From positions 2,046,001 to 2,110,000 of the forward strand of contig NZ_CP022296.1 in the NCBI RefSeq assembly GCF_017310035.1: a DNA stretch of 64,000 nucleotides, in the 5' to 3' direction. Made by a program: the position numbers and the translations under genes. The notes beneath the pieces were generated by a model. The model had not been told where the DNA came from and did not search any database. It saw nothing but the letters and a program-made list of their open reading frames with translations. Shown here piece by piece: positions 57,916 to 64,000 of the stretch. The first letter of the stretch is position 1, and every line of letters starts with the position of its first letter. This stretch comes from Nocardioides sp. S5. Its GTDB lineage: Bacteria > Actinomycetota > Actinomycetes > Propionibacteriales > Nocardioidaceae.

Positions 57916-59700
57916 ATGCCGCGCAACCAGGGTGCGCTGAGTCGTCTGGCCGAGCTGATGCGACGCGTCAACTCCTCCACCGACACCGAGGTGATCCTCG
58001 AGGAGATCGCGCACGGCGTGGTCGACGTCCTCGGCTACGGCGTCGCGGCGATCGCCCGGCTCGAGGGCGACGTGCTGGTGATGACCAACGTCGCCGGCCC
58101 GCCCGACGTCGTCGCGCAGATCCTGCACCGCCGCACCCCTGCCGAGCAGATCCTCGACGAGTTCCGCGAGGCCGACAGGTGGGGCATCCTGCGCTTCGTC
58201 CCCGCAGGCCGGATGTCGGAGGAGCGGCTGCGCGCGGCCTGGATCCCCGAGGTCGAGCCCAGCGACGACCCGGACGCCTGGCACCCCCAGCACGCGCTCT
58301 ACGCCCCGCTCTACTCCGCCGGCGGTGAGCTCCTCGGCAACATGGCCGTCGACCTGCCGGCCGACGGCCGGGTGCCCGACGAGGCCGACCGCGAGCTGCT
58401 GGAGATGTTCGCCGTGCAGGCGGGTGTCGCGCTGTCCAACGCTCGTGAGCGGGAGCGGCTCACCGACCGCGCCCGCCTCGACCGGATGCTGACCTCGGTC
58501 GCGGCGGCCGGCGCCGGCGTCCAGGGCGGGCTCGCCCAGGCGATGACGGCGGCGGTGGAGGCCGTCGCGGAGGCGCTCGGCACCACCCAGTCCGTCGTAC
58601 GCACGTTCCCGAGCGACGTGCAGGGCCACCAGATCGGCGTCGGCACCCCGCGACCCTTCACCCCCGACCACGACGTGCCGGAGATCCGCGAGGACCTCGC
58701 CGCCCTCGACGACCTGCCGGTGCTGGTCGAGCTGGGGCTCCACGACGTCGCGTCGGCGCGGCTCCCGAGCAGTGCCGAGCCGGTGCAGCAGCTCATGCGG
58801 GCGCTGCGCGTCCAGCGCGCCCTCGTCTGCCCGCTCGTCTCGCAGGACGACCTCGTCGGCTACCTCGTGCTCGGTTTCGCCCGCAACACCCGGCCGTTGA
58901 CCCCGTCCGAGGCAGACGCGGTGCTGGAGGTGGGGCGCCTGCTCGCGCAGGCCGTGCGCGCCTCCCGTGTCCTGGAGACCGAGCAGCGCCTGGTCCAGGA
59001 GCTGCGCGAGCTCGCGCGCTACCGCAGCGAGCTGATCGCCACGATCTCCCACGAGCTCAAGACCCCGCTCACCGCGATCCTCGGTCACGCCGAGCTGATC
59101 GCGGACCGCCACCCGGACATGACGTCGCTCGACGCGATCATCCGCAACGCCCAGCGCCTGAACAACCTGGTCGCCAACCTCCTGCACTACTCCCGCATCC
59201 AGGGCCGCCGCGAGACGGTGCGCCGCGCCGTCGATCTCGCCGAGCTGTGCGAGGCCAGCGTCGACCTGCTCAGCATCCGGGCCAAGCAGGCGGGCGTCGG
59301 GCTCGCCTTCGATCGCACCGGGACCGCGCCGGTCGTGGTGTTCGGCGACCCCGAGGAGCTCGCCCGGGTCATCGACAACATGGTCGACAACGCCGTGAAG
59401 TACACCCCCGAGGACGGCTCGGTCGCGGTGTCGATGGAGGTGGGCGAGGACGAGGTGAGCATCGAGGTGACCGACACCGGCATCGGCATCTCGTCGGCCG
59501 ACCAGGGGAATGTCTTCTCGGCCTTCCACCGCTCCACCAACCCCAACGCGCTCTCCGTGCCCGGCACCGGCCTCGGCCTGCCGATCGCCCAGCGGATCGC
59601 GGAGTCCCACGGCGGCACGCTCTCGGTGCGCTCCGACCTGGGCCAGGGCAGCACCTTCCGCTTCACCCTGCCGCTGCGCTCCCCGCGAGAGCAGGGCTGA
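57916..59700 (+). CDS. GAF-domain sensor histidine kinase
   Basis: A 594-residue cytosolic sensor kinase without clear transmembrane segments. Two GAF-like domains (~20-180 and ~200-355) precede the dimerisation domain with the phosphorylated His in TISHELKTPLTAILGH (~378) and the ATPase domain: N box MVDNAVKYTPED (~492), G1 DTGIGIS (~518) and G2 GTGLGLPIAQRI (~550). ATG 57916, 6 nt after GGAG, is chosen over GTG 57910. No response regulator follows in the window. Its 3' end overlaps the facing cydDC gene by 38 nt. Confidence 0.9.
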   Translation: MPRNQGALSRLAELMRRVNSSTDTEVILEEIAHGVVDVLGYGVAAIARLEGDVLVMTNVAGPPDVVAQILHRRTPAEQILDEFREADRWGILRFVPAGRMSEERLRAAWIPEVEPSDDPDAWHPQHALYAPLYSAGGELLGNMAVDLPADGRVPDEADRELLEMFAVQAGVALSNARERERLTDRARLDRMLTSVAAAGAGVQGGLAQAMTAAVEAVAEALGTTQSVVRTFPSDVQGHQIGVGTPRPFTPDHDVPEIREDLAALDDLPVLVELGLHDVASARLPSSAEPVQQLMRALRVQRALVCPLVSQDDLVGYLVLGFARNTRPLTPSEADAVLEVGRLLAQAVRASRVLETEQRLVQELRELARYRSELIATISHELKTPLTAILGHAELIADRHPDMTSLDAIIRNAQRLNNLVANLLHYSRIQGRRETVRRAVDLAELCEASVDLLSIRAKQAGVGLAFDRTGTAPVVVFGDPEELARVIDNMVDNAVKYTPEDGSVAVSMEVGEDEVSIEVTDTGIGISSADQGNVFSAFHRSTNPNALSVPGTGLGLPIAQRIAESHGGTLSVRSDLGQGSTFRFTLPLRSPREQG

Positions 59701-62700
59701 GCCCACCGGTCACGACGGGACGGGCCGCGTCGAGGTGGACCACGCGGTCCATCGCCTCGAGCCCGATCGTGCCGTGCGTGATCCACACGACCGAGCGCCC
59801 CGGACGGGCGGCCGAGCCGAGCATCTGTGCCGCGACGGCCCGCGCAGTGGCGGCGTCGAGGTGGGCGGTGGGCTCGTCGAGCACCAGGACCGGAGCGTCG
59901 GCCAGCAGCGCCCTGGCCATCGCCAGGCGGGCGCGCTCACCCCCGGACACCTCACGCGACCCCGCACCGACGTGGGTGTGGACGCCGTCGGGCAGGCTGT
60001 CGATCCACTCGCCCAGCCGGGCGCGGTCCAGCGCGTCGCGCACGTCGTCGTCGCTGGCACCAGGTCGCGCCAGTCGCACGTTCTCGGCGACGGAGGAGGC
60101 GAAGACGTGGGGGTCGTCGTCGACGAGGCCCACCGTGCGTCGTACGTCGTCCAGCGTCAGCCGGCGCAGGTCCGTGCCGCCGAGCAGGGCCACGCCCGAC
60201 ACGGGGTCGATGAAGCGCACGAGCGTGGCCGCCAGGGTCGACTTGCCCGCGCCCGATGGGCCGGTGATCCCGACGTGCTCACCGGGTCGGAGGTCCAGGC
60301 TGTCGAGCGCCAGGACAGGACGCTCGGCCCAGCCGAGCTCCGCGTCGCGGAGAGCGAGCGCGTGGGTGGCGGGGAGCGGTTCCGGGGACGGCGGGTCGCT
60401 GACCGCCGGCGTGGTGGCCGCGAGGCGGTCGAGGCGCTCTCGGGCAGCGCCGGCGCGTACCGACAGGGCGCCTGCGTCGGCGAGCCCGCCGGTGACGTCG
60501 GCGAGTGCCAGCGGGACCAGCAGCAGCAGCGCGAGGAGCGCGGGTGAGACCTCGGCAGGCGTCACGGTCACGGCGACGAGCACCACGCCCAGGCCGGCGG
60601 CGGCGGTGGTGAGCGCGGAGGCGGCGGCGACGGCGCGCGCGGAGCGGCGTACGGCAGCGGCGAGCGCGTCTCCCTGCTGCCGCACCGCGTCCAGCGCTCG
60701 CGGCGTGGCGGCCCACTGCTCCAGCTCGCGCAGGCCGTGGGCGACCTCCTCGACGCCCGTGCCGAGGGCTGCGCGCGCGGCGAGGACCTCAGGCTCGACG
60801 GCCGACACTCCGCGGCGGGCCAGCGCGAAGGCCGCCGCACCGGTGGCACAGACGCCGAGCACGACCAGGCCGGCGGCCGGGGCGACGAGCCAGGTGAGCA
60901 GCGTCGCACCGCACCCCACGAGCACGGCCGTGGCGACCGGCTGCCGCACCCGGAGCCGGTCGTCGAGCAGGGCGTCGACGTCGTCGACGACCCGCGTGAG
61001 GAGGTCGCCGCGACGGGGGCCGAGGCGCCCGGGCACGAGCGGGACGAGGTCGGCGTAGACCTGCGCCCGGCGCTCGGCGAGCTCTCGCAGCACGACGTCG
61101 TGGCTCAGCACCCGCTCGGCGTGGCGCAGCACCGGGCGCGCGAGCCCGAAGAGGCGTACGCCGACGATCGCGACCATCAGGTAGAGCACCGGCGGTTGCT
61201 CGCTGGCGCGGGTGATGAGCCAGCCGGCCGTCGCCGTCAGCGCGACGCCGGACGCGGTCGACAGCGCTCCGAGCAGGGTCGCGGTGCGCAGGCCCCAGCG
61301 GGGCTGCGGGTCGTCGTCGGGTGCCGGGTCCGGTGCGGGGGCCGCCGCTGGGTGGCGGCACACGACAGGCGCCGCGGTGGTTTCGGTGTCGGGTGCCGCC
61401 ATGGTCGAGCGATCGATGTCGTGTGCCGCCACCCCCGGCGGAGTGGCAGCGGGCGCCAGCTCCAGCACCCGGTCCGCGGCGGCGAGCACCGCGGGGCGGT
61501 GGGCGACGACGAGGACCAGGCTGGTGCGGGCGAGCACGGCGATCGTGTCGAGCAGCACCTGCTCGGTCTCCTCGTCGAGGTGGGCGCTCGGCTCGTCGAG
61601 GAGCACGACGGGCCGGGCGGCCAGCACGACGCGCGCGAGCGCGACGCGGGCCCGCTGGCCGGCGGAGAGGCCGGCGCCGTCCTCGCCGAGGGGCGTGTCC
61701 AGGCCCTCTGGCAGGGCGCGCACCGCGTCGGCCAGGCCGACAGCGGCCAGTGCGGCCCACACCTCGTCGTCCCCGGCGTGGGTGCGCCCCAGACGGACGT
61801 TGGCGGCGATCGTGTCGGCGAGCAGCCACGGTCGCTGCGGTGCCCAGGCGACCTGGTCGCGCCACCACGCGGGGTCGGTCCGCGGCAGGGGAGTGCCGCC
61901 CACCACGACGACGCCGTCGCGCGGCGCCAGCTCGCCGCGCAGCGTCGCGAGCAAGGTCGACTTGCCGCAGCCGGACGGCCCCGCGATCGCGACGAGCCCG
62001 CGCTCGGGCAGGTCGAGGTCGAGGGGTGCGGTCAGGGGCGTGTCGTGGCCGACGACGAGCCCGTGCAGGCGCAGCGTCGCGCGTGCCGGGCGCTGCGCCC
62101 CGCGAGGCTGCGAGGCGGCCCGGGCCAGCAGCGCGTCGGCCTCGGCCAGGGCAGCGGTGCCCTCGGCGGCGGCGTGGAACTCCGCGCCCACGCGGCGCAG
62201 CGGCCAGTAGGCCTCCGGCGCCAGCAGCAGCACGGTGAGGGCGACGCGGAAGTCGACCGACCCCGACGCCAGCCGGAGACCGACGGTCACCGCCACCAGC
62301 GCGACGGAGAGCGTGGCGACCAGCTCGAGGACGGACGAGGAGGCGAAGGCGAGCTTGAGCGTGTCGACGGTCGCGCGGCGGTAGCGGTGGGTGACCGAGC
62401 GGATGGTCGCGACCTGGGCCTCGGCCCGCCGGTGCGCCACGAGCGTCGGCAGGCCGCGCGCCACGTCGAGGAAGTGGCCCGACAGCGCCTCCATCGCGCG
62501 CCACTGCGTCCGCGCCCGGTCGCGCGTGGTCAGGCCCACCAGGACCGCGAAGACCGGCACGAGCGGCAGGGTCAGCGCGACGACGAGCCCCGACAGCGGG
62601 TCGAGCCACGTGATCGCGACCAGGGTGAGGACGGGCAGGACGGCGGCGGGCACCAGCGCCGGGAGGTAGCGGGTGACGTAGGGCTCGACCCCGGCCACGC

Positions 62701-63043
62701 CGCGGGTCGCGAGCACCGACAAGCGGGCGGGCGCGACGTCCGCGGTGCGGCGTACGGCATCGAGGAGCCGCAGGCGCAGCGCGCCGGACACCTCGCCGGC
62801 CGCCCGCGCTGCCGCCACCTGGGCGGCGTACGCCGTCGCGGCGCGGAGCAGCACGAGTGCGGCGAGCCACCACCCCGCGGTCGTCCAGTCGCGGCCACTG
62901 ACCGCCGCCACCACCAGGGCGCCGAGCGCGAAGGCCTGCGCCACCGTCGCCAGGCCGCCGAGCACGCCGCCGGCGACCACGACCGCGAGCGCCCTGCGCG
63001 CCGGTCGCAGGTGGGTGCGGACGGACGCGTCGAGCGGCCTCAC
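59663..63043 (-). CDS. cydDC: fused CydD-CydC ABC transporter
   Basis: A 1126-residue single chain holding both halves of the transporter required for cytochrome bd assembly, thought to export reductants such as glutathione or cysteine, or to handle heme. CydD half: membrane domain (~1-320), Walker A GPSGCGKST (~357), LSAGQRAR, VVLLDEPSAHLD. CydC half: membrane domain (~560-850), Walker A GPSGAGKST (~930), VSGGERAR, VLVLDEPTAHLD. Both sites look catalytic. GTG 63043 overlaps the cydB stop (GTGA); the open frame upstream is antisense to cydB. Fusion is common in actinobacteria. Confidence 0.94.
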   Translation of the reverse strand: MRPLDASVRTHLRPARRALAVVVAGGVLGGLATVAQAFALGALVVAAVSGRDWTTAGWWLAALVLLRAATAYAAQVAAARAAGEVSGALRLRLLDAVRRTADVAPARLSVLATRGVAGVEPYVTRYLPALVPAAVLPVLTLVAITWLDPLSGLVVALTLPLVPVFAVLVGLTTRDRARTQWRAMEALSGHFLDVARGLPTLVAHRRAEAQVATIRSVTHRYRRATVDTLKLAFASSSVLELVATLSVALVAVTVGLRLASGSVDFRVALTVLLLAPEAYWPLRRVGAEFHAAAEGTAALAEADALLARAASQPRGAQRPARATLRLHGLVVGHDTPLTAPLDLDLPERGLVAIAGPSGCGKSTLLATLRGELAPRDGVVVVGGTPLPRTDPAWWRDQVAWAPQRPWLLADTIAANVRLGRTHAGDDEVWAALAAVGLADAVRALPEGLDTPLGEDGAGLSAGQRARVALARVVLAARPVVLLDEPSAHLDEETEQVLLDTIAVLARTSLVLVVAHRPAVLAAADRVLELAPAATPPGVAAHDIDRSTMAAPDTETTAAPVVCRHPAAAPAPDPAPDDDPQPRWGLRTATLLGALSTASGVALTATAGWLITRASEQPPVLYLMVAIVGVRLFGLARPVLRHAERVLSHDVVLRELAERRAQVYADLVPLVPGRLGPRRGDLLTRVVDDVDALLDDRLRVRQPVATAVLVGCGATLLTWLVAPAAGLVVLGVCATGAAAFALARRGVSAVEPEVLAARAALGTGVEEVAHGLRELEQWAATPRALDAVRQQGDALAAAVRRSARAVAAASALTTAAAGLGVVLVAVTVTPAEVSPALLALLLLVPLALADVTGGLADAGALSVRAGAARERLDRLAATTPAVSDPPSPEPLPATHALALRDAELGWAERPVLALDSLDLRPGEHVGITGPSGAGKSTLAATLVRFIDPVSGVALLGGTDLRRLTLDDVRRTVGLVDDDPHVFASSVAENVRLARPGASDDDVRDALDRARLGEWIDSLPDGVHTHVGAGSREVSGGERARLAMARALLADAPVLVLDEPTAHLDAATARAVAAQMLGSAARPGRSVVWITHGTIGLEAMDRVVHLDAARPVVTGGLSPALAGSAAAG

Positions 63044-64000
63044 GACGCGGTGTCGCTCGTGCCGGCGAGGACGGCCGTGGGGATGTGCCGCACCGAGATC
63101 CGCTTGCGGAAGACCCAGTAGGTCCACGCCTGGTAGCCCAGCACGATCGGGGTGAAGATCACCGCGACCCACGTCATCACCTTCAGCGTGTACGCCGTCG
63201 CGGCCGCGTTGGTCGTGGTGAGCGAGTACGCCGGGTCGGTGGTCGACGGCATCACGTCGGGGAACAGGCCCAGGAACAGGCCGGCGACGGCGAGCGCGAT
63301 CGTGACGAAGGTGCCCACGAAGGCCCACCCCTCACGCCCGGCCCGGGCCGAGACGAGCCCGGCGACCAGCGAGGCGGCGGCTGCGGCGAAGACGACCGCG
63401 GTGAGCGCGGTCCCGGTCTTCAGCTGCGTCCACACCAGGAAGACCACCGCGAGGACGGCGGCGACGACGCCGATGCGCACGGCCAGGTCGCGGGCGCGGT
63501 GGCGGATCTCGCCGTCGGTCTTGAGCGCGACGAACATCGCCCCGTGGGTGGCGAAGAGGGTGAGCGTCACCAGCCCGCCGAGCAGGCCGAACGGGTTCAG
63601 CAGGGTGAAGAGGCTGCCGGTGAACTCCTTGTCGGCGTCGATCGGCACGCCCGCGACGATGTTGGCGAACGCGACGCCCCACAGCAACGACGGGACGAAG
63701 GACCCGATGATCAGGGCGAGGTCCCATCGGCCCTTCCACTCGGTCTCCTCGCGCTTGTGGCGGTACTCGAAGGAGAGCCCGCGCACGATGAGCGCCACCA
63801 GGATGAGCAGGAGCGGCAGGTAGAAGCCGCTGAAGAGGGTGGCGTACCACTCGGGGAAGGCGGCGAAGGTCGCTCCGCCGGCCACCAGGACCCACACCTC
63901 GTTGCCGTCCCAGACCGGGCCGACGGTGTTGATCATGACGCGGCGCTCGGTGTCGTCGCGGGCCAGCACCGGCAGCAGCATCCCGACGCCGAAGTCGAAT
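63040..64000 (-). CDS. cydB: cytochrome bd oxidase subunit II, 5' end outside window
   Basis: At least 319 residues of CydB, with at least eight hydrophobic segments. It runs off the right edge: codons before the internal ATG at 63981 read FDFGVG, part of the GFDFGVGMLLP N-terminal signature, so only the first ~25 residues are missing. NTVGPVWDGNEVWVLVAGG (~20 from that ATG) is the diagnostic quinol-oxidase segment. Its stop overlaps cydDC, giving a cydB-cydDC unit; cydA should lie just beyond the edge. Confidence 0.95.
   Translation of the reverse strand, partial: FDFGVGMLLPVLARDDTERRVMINTVGPVWDGNEVWVLVAGGATFAAFPEWYATLFSGFYLPLLLILVALIVRGLSFEYRHKREETEWKGRWDLALIIGSFVPSLLWGVAFANIVAGVPIDADKEFTGSLFTLLNPFGLLGGLVTLTLFATHGAMFVALKTDGEIRHRARDLAVRIGVVAAVLAVVFLVWTQLKTGTALTAVVFAAAAASLVAGLVSARAGREGWAFVGTFVTIALAVAGLFLGLFPDVMPSTTDPAYSLTTTNAAATAYTLKVMTWVAVIFTPIVLGYQAWTYWVFRKRISVRHIPTAVLAGTSDTAS

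Noticed and set aside
60737..63121. 794-codon plus-strand open frame opposite cydDC
   Set aside because: Shadow frame; composition is low-complexity Arg/Gly/Gln and the opposite strand holds two complete ABC halves.

Overview
The window comes from the chromosome of a high-GC actinobacterium. The gene set and order (lipB-lipA-DUF4191-RDD-glnA, an E2/lpdA pair, pepA, gcvT, thyA-dfrA, dapA-RNase J, fused cydDC next to cydB) fit Nocardioides or a close relative of the Nocardioidaceae. The genus is an inference from gene content, not a measured identity.

The window has two parts. Positions 1 to about 30.4 kb are an accessory island with looser third-position GC bias than the rest. It starts inside a MobF-type conjugative relaxase, whose 5' end lies beyond the left edge, followed by a small membrane protein. 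It then carries what looks like a complete Dpd system, which writes 7-deazaguanine bases into DNA. dpdE, F, G, H, I, J, K and D form one tightly overlapping plus-strand operon (4.04-21.23 kb). A convergent minus-strand operon holds dpdC, a dpdB paralogue, dpdA (the TGT-like DNA transglycosylase) and a second dpdB paralogue (25.56-21.23 kb). Divergent from dpdC, queC-queE-queD and a VUT/YhhQ-type transporter supply the 7-deazaguanine precursor preQ0. An HNH endonuclease and a third DGQHR-domain protein follow directly, then a 99-residue orphan at the right edge. DpdA and the DpdB paralogues should insert preQ0 into DNA. DpdC should tailor it. DpdD-K (SNF2, RecQ-like and DEAH helicases, an ATPase and a PLD-like nuclease) are the likely restriction arm.

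From 30.5 kb to the right edge the sequence is ordinary core chromosome. It holds glnA with a four-half-site GlnR operator; a lipoprotein with an apparent frameshift in its signal peptide; RDD and DUF4191 proteins; lipoate synthesis genes (lipA, lipB) around an ABC transporter; an SDR-type TIGR01777 protein; and a fused asymmetric ABC exporter. It continues with a two-lipoyl-domain E2 (sucB) and lpdA, pepA, gcvT, a methyltransferase, thyA-dfrA-GntR, a Nudix protein, a nucleotidyltransferase, a TfoX-like protein, dapA, RNase J, a GAF-type histidine kinase, fused cydDC and a truncated cydB.

No tRNA, rRNA, CRISPR array, insertion sequence or integrase is visible. No stretch longer than 300 bases lacks a gene; the longest gaps are 31969-32210 (GlnR operator), 53370-53614 (hairpin-rich, possible structured RNA) and 30330-30546 (glnA terminator).
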